From the NCBI GenBank assembly GCA_038025085.1, contig CM076141.1:11720001-11784000 (forward strand): DNA of 64,000 bases. Direction: 5' to 3'. Position 1 is the first letter of the stretch; each line of letters opens with the position of its first letter. The notes under the pieces were generated by a model. That model saw only the letters and a program-made list of their open reading frames with translations, was not told the DNA's origin and did not search any database. Made by a program: the position numbers and the translations under genes. The stretch comes from Tetragonia tetragonoides. Its lineage: Eukaryota > Streptophyta > Magnoliopsida > Caryophyllales > Aizoaceae. Shown here one piece after another: positions 11,302 to 23,965 of this stretch.

Positions 11302-13816
11302 TTTGATTTACCTAAGGCCCCTATACATTTGAAACAGAACACTACACAGCAAAAACTGGAAAGAAAAAAGAGTAACCATTCCATTCTTCTCTTATGTAAG
11401 CTTCAAAAACTACCTAGCCACATTTCATCACCCATTGTCTATGAAGTAAATCGAGTATAGTGTACATTGTCTTACGTCTTCCTGGTTTGCCTCTACAGCA
11501 TAAAACCTTACCCTTTAATATTTTTCGCAACCCATGATTGCTCAACCTCCGTCTCGCCCCCTTTCGAAAGGGTTTCTTTTTTGAAGACCCTGTAAGGGAG
11601 CCATTCTGGAAGTGTTGTTCATCTCCTAAAGCTGTATTCTGATTCCTTACCCCCTCTTCTAAGCCTCCCCATTTTCTACTGCTACCAACTATCCACATTG
11701 ATTTCCTAAACCAAATCTTTGTGACTATCTCTGTCACTCTTAGTAGCTTCTTGTTATTTAGTTTCAGTTACAAGGAAATTGAAACAGAATTAGTGAAAGG
11801 GACAAAAAGAAGGAAACAAAAATAGAAATGAATTTGAGATTGTAACCTTGATTATTGGAACAGTATTATGATCGATATTGAGCAAGACTTTTGAATTTTC
11901 ATTTTCTGCTGGTCCCTATTTGTTGATGGTAGTTTTATATGCGCACTTATTAAAATAGTACCTACGCTCCTTATCCGTGGACGGGGCAAACAAACCTAAT
12001 GTAAACCTAAAAAGGAGCCGAAGCTCAAAGCCTCAAACAACCATTGGAGTGGGAGCTCATAGACTTATTGGAGCAAAAACTCAAACACCCGTCAAATCCA
12101 ATCTAAGCACATCCCATCAACAATTAACATCACATGGCTAACGGCACAAACACATAAGTAAACCAAATATTAAAGACCTAGAAACCAAATATGAAACTCA
12201 AACCTACCGAACCTATTGAAAGTAACCACTGGAATTCAAATCCGTGCTCACCCTTCTTTTTTTTTGATAATTAATTGTTGTATTATTAAGCCAATCTGGC
12301 AAAAAAAAAAAAACGTTTAGTCACGAGAGCATCGTGATTGCTCGACTAAAACCGCGGTAAAAACTACATAAAACTCCAAGACTAGATACACTGCTACCCC
12401 AACTAGATAAAACTCCAACTAGTTATAAAACTCCACTAGTTAAATTCCCAAGCCTCCAAAGAGAAACAAAACTAAAAAGATGAGAAATCCTCCACCAAGC
12501 CACGCACTAAGTAGTAACAACTAAATCTACCCCACACATGTAACCTCCATATTGTAAATAATGATCAGTTAAAAACGCATCAACATCAACTAGAGAAAAC
12601 TCCACCAAATGCCTCAAAGATGAGTATCAGGTAAATATTCCAAACTCAAGCAAACCTCAGAGTCATGTTGTGATGCTCAAATTGAACTCCAGTAATGTAT
12701 TGGTTTTGTAAGCAGAAATGTAATCTACATGCAAAATATTACTTATGCAAACAAACATCGAAGTTGTGTGATAATTTGATTCACACGTGACACAGCACTT
12801 GGAAATACATGCAGTGATTGTATAAGCTGATCAGCATGTGGGAAGGTGGGTCCATTTTTGGCAATGTCATGTGAGCAATTTCTCAGTAGCAAAACATGCA
12901 ATTAAACTCAGACCCACCAAGTGCAATTGAGACCGAATTTTTCAAGCAGCAAAAATGGACAATGGTAGTGTCATTTCATCACAGGGTGAGTTGGGCAATG
13001 GATCAAAATGCGGCTAACTCGAATGACCCTATTGGCTCTAAACTAGGCCACGCTCGTTATCTGATGATCTCAAAGAACATCCTACAACAGATTAACGTGC
13101 AGATAAGTGGAAGCATTATTAAATCAATAACGCACCTGTCGCACGTTCAGAAATATGCATAACAGATGAATGTGCCTCAGTCAGTTCGTATTTTGATATC
13201 GACAAATAAGCGGATCAAGCAGGCGTAAGGGCTGCAGTCAGCCTCACATATTGACATCTTTCCCCGTCCACAAAATATCAAACCTTTTACTTGGGCTTTT
13301 AGAGTACCAGACATTGACAGTACGCACCCATGTTCTGCTTCATAATCAGGCAGAACCGAACTAGACAGAGCAATGTGGCACAAACATGGTTGATGCTCCA
13401 CGTAGCAACATGTTAAAACTGCCCACTTCTTCAACTTTTATCAACCAATTCTCATGCATTTGCAAAAGATATCTCCAACCAAAGAGGGGAAAAGATGGAA
13501 CGGAAAAAAACTTTGTGTTCATGATCGCGGTTTTAATACAACTTCAATAATTTCAATGCGACCATCTAAGGGCTGTGGTACTGCAGTACTGGTACTTCTA
13601 ACATTAAGTGCTAACTATGATCATAAAGGTACATCACAATCTGTAAAATAACGTGAGAAACCGAAAACAGATAATGAATCATTTCCGATCATTTCATTAC
13701 GTCAAACAGAAACTACATTTCACACAAAATGGTATCAGTTAAGAGATATCTGTTTCTACAGCAGTACAGACAAATACGTTACCCTCACAACCTAATGAGA
13801 ATAAGGAAAAGGAATA
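11302..13816. other. Spacer between convergent pectate lyase and TMKL1
   Basis: It holds the presumed 3' UTRs of both genes. Near 12254 the sequence ttttttttgataatt on the plus strand begins what may be the 3' tail of an antisense LINE, because the same T-run plus gataatt opens the LINE at 42809. No LINE coding sequence follows and no target duplication was found. The minus-strand open frame at 11414-11737 is arginine/lysine-rich with no known motif. Confidence 0.45.
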
Positions 13817-16800
13817 TCAAAAGGGAGTACCTGTCCCACTTCTCGTCTCAGTAGGGCTATACAAAGCAGACCTGTTCCTTGGTCTATTCTCCTCCAATTG
13901 CTTCACCACTTCCTCCATTGTGGGTCTAGCAGTAGCCACCGGAGCACAACAACCCATTGCAAGCTTTAATGCATGAACTAACCCATCTTCCATTGGACTT
14001 CTTATCCCCTTCAAGACCTCAACGTCAAAAACTTCCATTGTTGTCTCCTCCAGAACTGCTGTTTTTACCATTGATGGCAAATCCATGTAATCACCACTCC
14101 TGGAAGTTTTATCAGGCTTTTTCCCTATCAAAATCTCGAGCAACAATATACCAAACGCATATACGTCAGTCCTTGGATTACATTTGTTCATCTTCTGAAG
14201 CTCTGGGGCCTTGTATCCATCTGCCTTCAGTTGGGACAACATTTCATCAGCTACATCAGCAATCACCAACTTGTCTATCCCAATTTCAGTAAGTCTAGCA
14301 ACAAAGAAATCATCAACAAGTACATTGTTGGATTTCACATTCCCATTAGTCATCGGCGTCTCAAGGCCTGTATGAAGATATGCTAGTCCTCTGGCTACAC
14401 CAAGTGCAATTTTGTGGCGTCGAGCCCAGTTCAGCACTGGCTTCCCTAGCTTAGGTTCTGTTTTAACACATATCGATTTGAGTGAGATAAGTTGCAAAAG
14501 AATGTAATAAACCAAGAAATAGTGATGAATGACTGCATTGCAAACTTCAACCAAACACTCCCAGGAACATACAGATGTTTGAACCATTTTAAGCTACTAA
14601 ACAATGTAATATAGTGATAGATGTGATTACAGCAGTGATAGAATAGACATATCCAAGACAATGGAAACAAGTTGTGAAAAGTTTTGACACTGATAAAAAC
14701 TTAAGAAGCGATACTGTAGAAGGGGTTAACCATACTACGGTTGAATTATATACAGGTTTGGGCCACAGTCCATACCTTCTGGCAAGACCTTTAGATACGA
14801 ATAAGGTGCTAATATGAAGCAAACATATGTCTTGCACAAAAATCAAGTTTATAAAGGAACAATCATAAGGTTTCGAGTATCCCTAACGGCAGTGAAATCA
14901 CTTAAGCAGGTCTCACTAACTTATAGATAACATAGTAGTGCAGATGATTTTACTAGATACTTTCAAAGGCTGATCTGAATTAAGGCCATAATAGTAACAG
15001 CTCCCCACCCACATAAAGAAGGTACGGAAATATTTTAAGCTTCTTCGTTAGAACACCTATTAAAAATAACAAGAAACACCTATTCTATCATCCAACAAAT
15101 AAGAAAAAAAGAAGAAGAAACAAATAGGGGGAAAATCAAACCTTCTACATCTAAGGAACATTTATGTTTCCATGGCCGCTAGATTACCCAACTTCCTGTG
15201 AGTCCTAAACAAAACTCAAAACTTGCTTCACCATTCAAAGGAAACAATCACAAAGAAGTAATACGATATTCTATTACATTATAAATTAGGAAGTAAATTG
15301 AATCTATTCTTCCTTTACTAGCTCATTATACCATAGAGTGAATACAATAGATCTACGTGGAATTAAGTAAACGTAAGAGAGGTGATTGTGACCTAAAAAG
15401 GAAATGACACAACATCAGCATTTTTAATTGAATGTGTACAGAGACACGAAATGCAAATTAGGTCATCAACCTCCACTTTAGCTCATCTAGAACTCAATGT
15501 TAACCATTTACAATTGGCTAGCTCTACATTGATATAGTGACCAACACGCAATAGCTCCAGCCTTAATCTAGCTCATATGCGGAACAGAACCAAATCCCAA
15601 CTCACATATGATCAACAAGATGCTTAAGACTTGCTTCAAAAGAACTCCAGCTTTGATATGGCAATTGAACCCAGGGTCCCAAGGGTTCCAGATGCTTAAG
15701 ACTTGAAGGAATCCGTACGGAAGTTGGTAACTTCGGACTTGAAATACTTGCCAAAGATAACATAGCATGTCTTGTGTGGACTTAGTCCACCGTGGACCAT
15801 GAACACTAGTGTAAATATTTAGGGACATGGGAGGTATATTTAAAAAGATTTAGTTCATTGGTCCACCATGGACTAAGTCCACACAAGTTTCTGTAAAGAT
15901 AACATACCCCAAAAGTGTATGCAATTTCATGTCAATCTAGCCCCTTGAACTGAAATCTAGAACTCCATCTCTGGTCAGCTCCTCAATAATAGTATGCAAG
16001 AATGTATATGCCCAGAAAGCTCGCCTCATATTAAAATTAAATGTGTAACAAATGGTCCTTAAAGCTCATAAGTCACTTGGTATCAGATACCAGAAACTTT
16101 GATCAGCATCAAAATCCATAAAAGAAATGAAACATTACTGGATCAAGTACTTCACACTATTACCCACCTTTCTGAATGAACAAGTCAGACAAACAGTCAA
16201 TGAACAAACTTCAATTTCCAGAATCGCAGACCAAAAACATGATTGGATGAATTTTACCCAATTGAAATCATGATGCCAAGTTAAATTACACTTCTAATCA
16301 GTCAACTATCCATTTTAATCTATTAGAATCAAGAAAATGAGACTATAGAAATATGTCTCCAGACCAGTGAAAAATGACATTTTGAAATGCTGAATAACAT
16401 ACTGCATTAGGGTAAAGGTAGTAAATGAAGAGCCAATTTCTCAAGATTGGTTGTTTTCTTTTTCTAACAGTACTAAGCCAATACGTTCTCCCAGCAGTAC
16501 TATCCCATGCAAGATGCAACCATACTCCACACAAGCAGGTCCGTAGGGAAATCTTTGTATGCTTATCCAGCAGCATCTTTTAGCTGGTTGTCCCAAGGAT
16601 TCTGTAGTTCTCTGGATGCAACCACTGTCAGCTGAGAACATAAACCTCATGGCTCATGGTACAGGAAAAAGGTTGTGGTTGGATGGCCATGATAGTGGCT
16701 ATGGATAAATGGATAAACGAGAAGCCATACTCATAAGCAAAGAAGTAGACTTGGCGAACTATAAATGAATTGTTTACGCCGGGAAGTCTCTCAAGTCCAA

Positions 16801-19257
16801 TGTTCATGACCGAGATGGACTCAATTTCATACAAGCTTTCTCAGCAGCACCCTCTGATGAATGAGCCATGTATTTCTCAAGCCTTGAGTTCGTTTTTTTT
16901 TTTCTTCCTTTTTTCTTCTCACTGTCAAAGATTTTTAGCAGTAACTAAGCATTCATTTCCTGAGCTTAGGGTGGTTGGGGAAATATGCCAGTACTCCAAG
17001 CATGGTAACTTCCATTTGATGATAAATTGACGGTTTGTTACTATGGCGCTGTTTTTTCAATATATTACTGAAACAATGACAATGTCATGTACAGATAAGA
17101 AGCCCTGTCTAAAACCACATATAGGTAGGAAGATCCATAATTGCAACAAACAGTGCTGGATCACCAGATGTTTACCTCCTAAATGGCATTGAAAAAAGGC
17201 AACCTTTTTAATTTATTGCCTTCCTATATGTTATTGTCACAACTCAGAAGATAGGTAGAAAATGGCAAAATAATATAATTGTGGGGGCAAAAAAAAAAGA
17301 ACTAGGAATTGAACCATACTGGAATGATTAACTATTATGATCTACCTGCACATCAGCTCCTTTCATTGCAAAGTATTTGATTATTTATATCTTATTGCCT
17401 TTGTTTTTACTCTACACCAAAAATGATCTCCTTGATACCCTACTGTATTATATATGAAGCATGTTTTATCAGTGTGAACACTGTGAAGTAGTGGGTTACG
17501 TACACACATGTTAACCCCCCTCCCCCTCTCCAACAGACACACAGATAAAAGAAAAGACCCTGGAGCCTCATGATACTCGTGTGGTATTAGACCATTTTCA
17601 TATAATGCAAGTTGGGTGCACACTTCTTGAAAGCTATGAGCTATTACATTCATGCTTGATATAGTATCATCTCTCTTTTCCTCATCAGGACATGTTATAA
17701 AAAGATCTTAAAATTTCAAGTCGATTTGTTCTATCTCAGTTGAATGTTTGGGAACTACTTGTATATGATTTTACCTGATTCTCTTGTCACCCCACTCTAC
17801 TAATTAACTAGGTTTAACTAAAGAGCAAAGACATGTTGCTGCAAATAAAACAGAAACGAACACTTACCATGTAGAAGCTCGTGAAGGGTTCTGGTAGGAA
17901 CATAGTCATAGATGAGCAGCTTCTCTCCTCTCTTCCCTTGATAGAAAGCTCTCAAAGAATCCAAATTCTCATGTCGAAGGCGACCCAACTGCTTTACCAC
18001 AGGCAAACAAGCGCTCCTGTCCTTGCAACAACCTTCTCTCAATAGCCTCAACGCTATTGTACCTCCATCTGCAAGTTTCGCCTTATAGGATGTACCATAG
18101 CTCGTCTTCTCAATAACTTGCCCCGTAGCGTTCAAAACATCCTCTAGTGTCAAATGCTCACCACCTTGAAACACAATTAGCTTCGCTTCACCATTCCCAT
18201 CGGCGGTATCATCCTCATCACCCTCCTCCAAATCATCCTCGTTCTCCCTCCTATTCTTCCTCCTCCTATTTTGCATAAATCCAATTAACAATGACACAGC
18301 AACAACAGCCCCAGTCATCAAACCAATCACAATACCAGCAATTGCCCCAGGGCTCATATTAGCCCCTCCATTGCAACTCTTCAAAGGGTACCCACAAAGC
18401 CCAGCATTATTCCCTTCAAAAGCCTCCACCCCAAACTTACTTTCCCCAAAATTTGGCAACAACCCACTAAAATTATTATAAGACAAATTCAACTTATCAA
18501 AGTTCAACTGAGCTAAACCATCAGGAATCTCACCATTAAACATATTATTACTAAAATCAAGAACCTTAACATTTCTAAACCTTGTTACAAATTCAGGAAA
18601 CAACCCAGAAAACTTGTTAACACCCAAATCAAGAACCTTCAAATTATCACAAGTAGAGTTAGGCAAAGCAGGTTCAGGGAGAGACCCAGATAGAGAATTA
18701 CCATGAAGCCGAAGCGAAGCAAGCTTATCACACAGGTTCCAAATTGAAGGAGAAAGAGACCCACTTAGCAAATTCTGCCCTAAATCAATATCTGTGAGTG
18801 AAGAGCTATAACCAAGCTCTAAAGGTACACCTTGAGAGAGAGAATTAACACTCAAATAAAGGGTTTGAAGAGCAGAAAACTGGCCAAGTTCTCTAGGAAT
18901 AGAACCTGAGAGATTAGCAGAAGGGAGTTGAACAGAGAGAAGGTGAAGAGATGGGTTTTTAGAGAGAGAAATATCAGACCATTGTGGAGAAGAGAGGCTT
19001 TCACAGTTCAAAGAAGTGCCATTTGCAAAGACCCATTTTAGGCCTCTCCATTGACAAAGAGGGGTGCTTTTATTCCAAGAAGATAACAAGAGGTTTTCTG
19101 TGTCACCTTGTAATGTGGGTTTGATTTTGTATAATATAAGCTCAACATCTGTTGGGGAAGATTGAGAGTTAGTGAAAAATGAGGGTTTTGAAAAACAGAG
19201 TATTGTGAAACATAAAAGAGAGATTTGGAGAACAGAAAAGGGTTTATGAAATGCCAT
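13817..19257 (-). CDS. TMKL1: TMKL1-like LRR receptor pseudokinase
   Basis: Two exons, 17868-19257 and 13817-14457, give 676 aa, close to the Arabidopsis protein. The junction joins LLH to EPKLGKPVLNWARR in phase. Layout: signal peptide (residues 1-31), N-terminal cap with SSWN and CQWRG, about five to six LRRs, a single membrane span at about 304-328 (GAIAGIVIGLMTGAVVAV), an acidic juxtamembrane run (EDDLEEGDEDD), then a kinase-like domain. Key catalytic residues are missing: the ATP-binding lysine is arginine (IALRLL, about R404), HRD is NGN (501-503), and DFG is EIG (521-523). It should not phosphorylate and probably acts as a scaffold or co-receptor at the plasma membrane. The C-terminal tail (RSALYSPTETRS) is typical of the family. 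I chose M at 19257, not the in-frame M 52 codons upstream, because it directly opens a good signal peptide. Confidence 0.93.
14458..17867 (-). other. Single 3.4-kb intron of TMKL1
   Basis: The donor reads catG|gtaag and the acceptor aaaacag|AA on the minus strand. The intron is unusually long relative to the coding region and carries a 130-bp foldback element at 15765-15894. The other open frames in it have no recognised motif. The flanking exons join in frame to a conserved protein sequence, so splicing looks intact. Confidence 0.8.
15765..15894. mobile_element. Short foldback MITE in the TMKL1 intron
   Basis: Two 29-base arms, 15771-15799 and 15859-15887, are inverted repeats with two mismatches; they begin cttgtgtggacttagtcca. 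The core is only about 60 bases. The identical 12-mer aaagataacata lies on both sides (15753-15764 and 15895-15906), consistent with a target-site duplication although longer than usual. A relative with the same ggtccac arrangement lies at 29355-29462. Superfamily unassigned. Confidence 0.65.
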
Positions 19258-21736
19258 TGAAGGAGTTCCAGAGAGAGAGAAAGAGAGAGAATAGGTGAAG
19301 AATGTTGGGAGTGTAGAGAGGGAGTGTAGTAGGTTGGGAGGGTTTGTTTGAGGTTTTTTGCTTTTTGGGGAAAGGGGTGAACAAAGGAAGAGAGTGTTGA
19401 CTGTGTGTAACACTGTGATTGAAAATTTGCAGTCTTTTGCTAGTTTGTTATCGTTGTTGTTGTAGTAGTTGTACGTTGGTGATTAGACAAATGGACCATG
19501 ACAAAGTTTGAAAATGTTGAAAGTAGTAGCAGTAGCAGTAGCAGTAGCAGTAGCACTAGCACTAGACAAAATTTTGAAAAGTTTTTGCCAAATTCATCTT
19601 GGGTTTCTTCGGATTGAGAACTTGGGGTAGGTAAGGTTGTCCTCATGTATTTTTTTTTTTGTTTTTTACAGGATATTAATAAATATTTTAGCTTTTTTTA
19701 GATAAGATTCTCCAATGTAAACCCATGTCGCATTCCCTCCAGCAAACCATTTAATCGTGCCACATCCGCCATTGTGGCATGTCTGGGTAGAAATTCAGAT
19801 CTCTTCCCTTTCTCATTTAGGTCTTATGAGTTATTGGAGAGAATAGTGCAGACATTACGGGTTCTCATCTTGTTGTTCTTAGGGTTTTATAAAGGTTTTA
19901 GCTAATACAATTAACAAAATTATACGAATGGTGCTTTCTTTCACTGAATTATCATATCAAAATTGGATCTCCAATAATACATAATCAAAATTTAAAAAAT
20001 TGTATACATTGGTTAAAGTTATAAAGATCAAGATTTTATCTCATATTTAATTAAATTAATTAAATTCATTAATAAGCAATTACTACAAAAATATAATTAT
20101 ATTAATACATGGGTTATAAAATACTCGCATGCCCACCTTTGGAAGCATAGAAATTCTGAAAGTTAGCTTTTAGCTTTTGCTGTTTAGCGTTACAGACCTG
20201 GAAATAAGAAGCTGCTCAACACCACACCCTAAGTATTGTCTCAATGTCTCTCCCTCTAGTCTTTCCACAGAATTTGAAGGGTAAAAGCTAGACCATGTTG
20301 CTAATGCTATTTCCTAACTTAAGAGCCCTACACGTGGCTTTGATCTCTGATATCAGCCTTTGGATTTAGATACAGATGGTAAGAGCCTAAGAGACGATCT
20401 TAATATAATTCTGTAGTGTACACTATTTACTGTAATTGATGATGATATTCTCAAATGGGGGTCCCAGATGTTTGTGGGCCAAGAGTTCCAAAAGAAGAGT
20501 GATGAAAGTTAAAGGGAGGTCTAAAAAAGAGGGTTAAGAATTGGCAAAGGGAGGGCTTTTGCAGGCAAAGCTCTCATGTATATGAAGCTCCACTACCATA
20601 TGTATGTGGGTCTTCTCACTCACTTTCACTCAAGATTAGATTTTCTTTTAAGGACAAATTGTATTTATATTTTGTTTTTTTGGGTGGAGTGTTGGCTGGG
20701 CTCTCCTGCTTTATAGTCTCTTAGGGAGGGAAGGGAATGTTAACAGTATCGCTCGAATTCGTATCATTGGTCATGAATTCAGGGTTTGTCACCACTGTGA
20801 CAGAGCCCCGAGCCTTCAAGGATCCCCTGCCTAAGCCTAGCAATTCGGGTTATCAGGTAGGGTTCGGGTTATATATTGGGTCGAATTGGTAAAAATTATC
20901 AAAAATGATGTGAAATGATAGGAAATGACTTTTTATACGAAAAAATGGAATCAAATCGAGTTTATAAATCGAATCAAATCGAGTTTGGGTCAACAGCAGA
21001 CCGGATTCAGGTTTCTTTTATTAACTTTGGGTAGGGTTACCAGGCCGGGTCAGTTATTATCAGGTGTTATTGTTCTCTTTCACTCTCTCCGACAAGTGTT
21101 TTATTTCGCAATTTCACCCTTATATGCGAGAGAAAACGGGATAACACCATAACATGATAGCATAGGATCCCGACCCATACTGAATGATTGAATCGGTTTC
21201 ACAGCAACTCAGTACACACTGTATTTGCACAAAAAATGTTGGACACAACTTGTAGTTAAGCTAGTGATTAACGAATAAACTTTTCTTTGACCAAGTTGAA
21301 TTTAAAGGTAATAACGGCAAGATAATAATTAAAGTCTAATTTGTGGAAGACATGAGTAGATAGGAAAGATATTCCCAGGAGCATTCTTCTTAAGATATGC
21401 AGAGTGTTAAGCTTTAATCATTTGGCCGATAATTTTATTTAGCGTGCTAATCTGAAAAGCTGAGATCATATATGGTAGATGGTACTACTATATATGTCAA
21501 AAGTCCAACGGCAACTTATATTATAGTACAGGCATCGTCATTACCCAGTTTGCTTGTTTGTCTCCCTTATATTCTCTTCTATGAAATCTGACTTTTTACT
21601 GCCACCTGATTCCTTATTATTTCCTGTAATCAACTTCTCTAGTCAAAAAGAAAAGAAAACAAAAAAAAGATATCTATACACATACCTATAAACATATTGC
21701 ATAAATCAGGTTTGGCAATGAGGTAAAGGACGTGAC
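19258..21736. other. TMKL1 upstream region and spacer
   Basis: This includes the TMKL1 promoter and leader (right to left). A GTAGCA-type hexanucleotide/trinucleotide repeat lies at 19522-19563. Around 20835-21060 there are repeated gggttcgggtt / gggtcgaattgg motifs typical of degraded plant non-autonomous transposons, but I could not set borders. No gene is supported. Confidence 0.5.
19522..19563. repeat. (GTAGCA)n simple repeat upstream of TMKL1
   Basis: A run of agtagc units with a few agcact variants lies about 270 bases before the chosen TMKL1 start codon, so it falls in the leader or proximal promoter. It may be length-polymorphic. It also creates a spurious leucine-rich open frame on the minus strand. 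Confidence 0.85.
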
Positions 21737-22151
21737 TAGAGATGGCACTGGGCACGGTTAGCACGAGGCACAGTCACGATCGAGCACGCTTTTTACACGG
21801 CACGGCACGGGCACAGAGGAAGCACGGCACAAGCACGGGCACGAATGACTGCAAGCCCGGGCCTGCATTTTGAAAAGAAAGCACGGTGGGGCACGGTGAG
21901 GCACGGTCAGGCACGGCACGACACGACATGGCGGAAATTTTAACATTATTTGAAAAAAGCATGGGCACGGCACGCACGGCACGACAAAAGCACGAGCACG
22001 GGCACGGGCACGGGCACGACCTGGGCCTACCTTTTGCAAGAGCAGGCACGGCACGGCACGAAGCACGACAACTATAGGCACGGCACGGCATGGCACGACA
22101 CTGTTCCAAAGCACGAAGACACGGCACGAGCGCGACACGAAGCCATCTTTA
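21737..22151. mobile_element. hAT-type MITE rich in GGCACG repeats, 415 bp
   Basis: The left terminus is tagagatggc and the right terminus gccatcttta (inverted, one mismatch). Both sides are flanked by the identical 8-bp sequence gacgtgac (21729-21736 and 22152-22159). The interior is packed with gcacgg/ggcacg motifs in direct orientation across both halves, giving high local GC and several spurious alanine/arginine/cysteine-rich frames on both strands. There is no transposase. Dense subterminal repeats fit hAT elements, whose transposase binds such motifs. Confidence 0.88.
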
Positions 22152-22159
22152 GACGTGAC

Positions 22160-22340
22160 TAAAGCACACATTCTAACTCCGACTCATATGGCACGACCTC
22201 GGGTATTGAAGAGCATATTGTGCAACTGGTTTAGAATGCTCTTCAGTACATTAACTAACAACTATAGGCACGACACGAAGCCACCAAGGACCTCGACTCA
22301 TATGGCACGACCTCGCTTACACAGTTGCTTGTTGCTACTT
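22160..22340. repeat. Local duplication derived from the hAT right end
   Basis: The phrase aactataggcacg followed by gacacgaagcca occurs inside the MITE (about 22070-22145) and again, shortened, at about 22260-22284. The flank ctcgactcatatggcacg occurs near 22178 and again near 22293. A segment spanning the right end of the element and its flank was therefore copied, with internal loss in the second copy. No gene. Confidence 0.6.
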
Positions 22341-23965
22341 GCTGCTCCTGCCTTAACTAACAGAACAGGTCGTCCTCAATAGCACATACCATCTCAAATT
22401 CTCAATCTTCTGGGTTGAAGTCCCTAGAACGTGAATAAACTTAATAACGAGTATTATCTTTTACACACCTTATTATGATCATTAAGTGTGGCTCAAGTGC
22501 TAATGATTAAAGATGAAAATTTCCAATTTCCTCTTCAGTACAGCTTTTCAGAAGTAACTTTCGTCAAAGGTCGTGTTCAATAAAACCTCACTTTAGTTCT
22601 TGCTGATTCTACTACTATTTCTTATACAATTTCGGGTGCTTGAATTGGAGGTAATGGAGTGAAAAATGAGAGGTGGAGGTGATGTTCCCCGTGCTTTCAT
22701 TCTGTTCTGTTATGTCCTTGGTGGAGCATTCTTTCTGCTTGTTGTTCCTACTTCCTACGGCTGCTTGTGCTGTAGTGTTCAGTTTTTTTTGGTAAGTTTC
22801 ATACTTTTGTGTTATTTACACGATTAGCTTGTCAAATTATTTGGATCCTAAATTGTCCCGTTTTATTCGAACCTGGCTGGCTATCAACGAATTGTCACAA
22901 GGCTTACAGTATCTGTCATGTTGAAGAATTCATCCGCTTTCAGAACACTTTCCTGCAGAATGAAATGGTACATCCATTTCTTTGGTTTCAGGGTAATTGG
23001 CTAAGAATCCATGGTTAGAGTGAATTATTGTGCCTATACTGTAAGTGATAGCAGATGAGGGTAAAATAAAAGACTAAATTTTGTTGTAATCATTGATGTC
23101 AATATTGGGACATCAGAATGGCTGTCTTACAGTGGTGGAGATTTTCCAAATTTCCGACACATAATGATAACAGGATTTGGTCAAACTTGCTGATGTTAGG
23201 AGAGCCATATACAGGAGAGGAAAAGGAAAAGAAGAGTAGTTCTTTTAAAAGAATTGGAGTAAAATATAAATTCATCAAAAGAATTGCTGGATGATATATG
23301 CAGATCAGTGACAGCAATGGTTGAAGCAAATATGTGGACAGTGCATCTGAAAAAGCTGGTCATGTTGTATCCTTCTGTTTGATAGTTGGGAAGCTAGATA
23401 GAAAGAAAGAATAGATGCTCCCTCACCCTTTTCTCTACCCTCTATCCCCCCAAATTCCCAGAACAATGGCGGGATACACCGCAGCTCAACACAGTACATC
23501 AATGACAGCACTCAAAAAATTAAGCAAAAAAACAATCAAAATAAACCCTATCCTTGAGCCCCTCCATTCCAAACTTGGTCTCTCAATAACATAGTGGCGT
23601 ATGTCGACACCGACAACAAAACTCCAGACCAAGAGTGGAAAGACACATAGCTAACAATACAAAGCTTATCAACAACGGAGGATGCCGGTACTAAAGGCAC
23701 GCTGGCTTACCTAAGCCATATAGGCTTATAGTTTGGGGATAAAATGTGTGCATGTGTGTATCAAGTGTACATATTCCATTTTTTCTGCAGAAGGAAGCAA
23801 AACAAAATGAATTTCACCACGAAGTGTCTTTCCCCAAGAAAGATTCCGGGGAAAAACACTTTTGCAGAACTTAAATTCGCAAACAAAATCATTGATCATA
23901 CGTACTATCATATTTACGTTTGAAAACCGAAGTAGCCAGGAAAGATTGGCATGCTTGAGTTCTAT
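22341..23965. other. Spacer downstream of the plastid membrane protein gene
   Basis: No supported gene. It contains the 3' UTR of the minus-strand gene that ends at 23966 and otherwise unremarkable AT-rich sequence. Open frames here are short, overlap on both strands and lack motifs. Confidence 0.5.

Noticed and set aside
11414..11737. 107-codon basic open frame on the minus strand
   Set aside because: No domain recognised. It overlaps the likely 3' UTR of the pectate lyase and has no neighbouring exons.
13957..14292. 111-codon plus-strand frame
   Set aside because: It is an antisense shadow of TMKL1 exon 2, which has strong family motifs on the minus strand.
19258..19413. Upstream in-frame start for TMKL1
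   Set aside because: It would add 52 residues of low-complexity Ser/Pro/Leu sequence before an otherwise perfect signal peptide; the ATG at 19257 is preferred.
21758..22171. Overlapping Arg/Cys/Ala-rich and His-rich frames on both strands
   Set aside because: All are produced by the GGCACG repeats of the hAT MITE.
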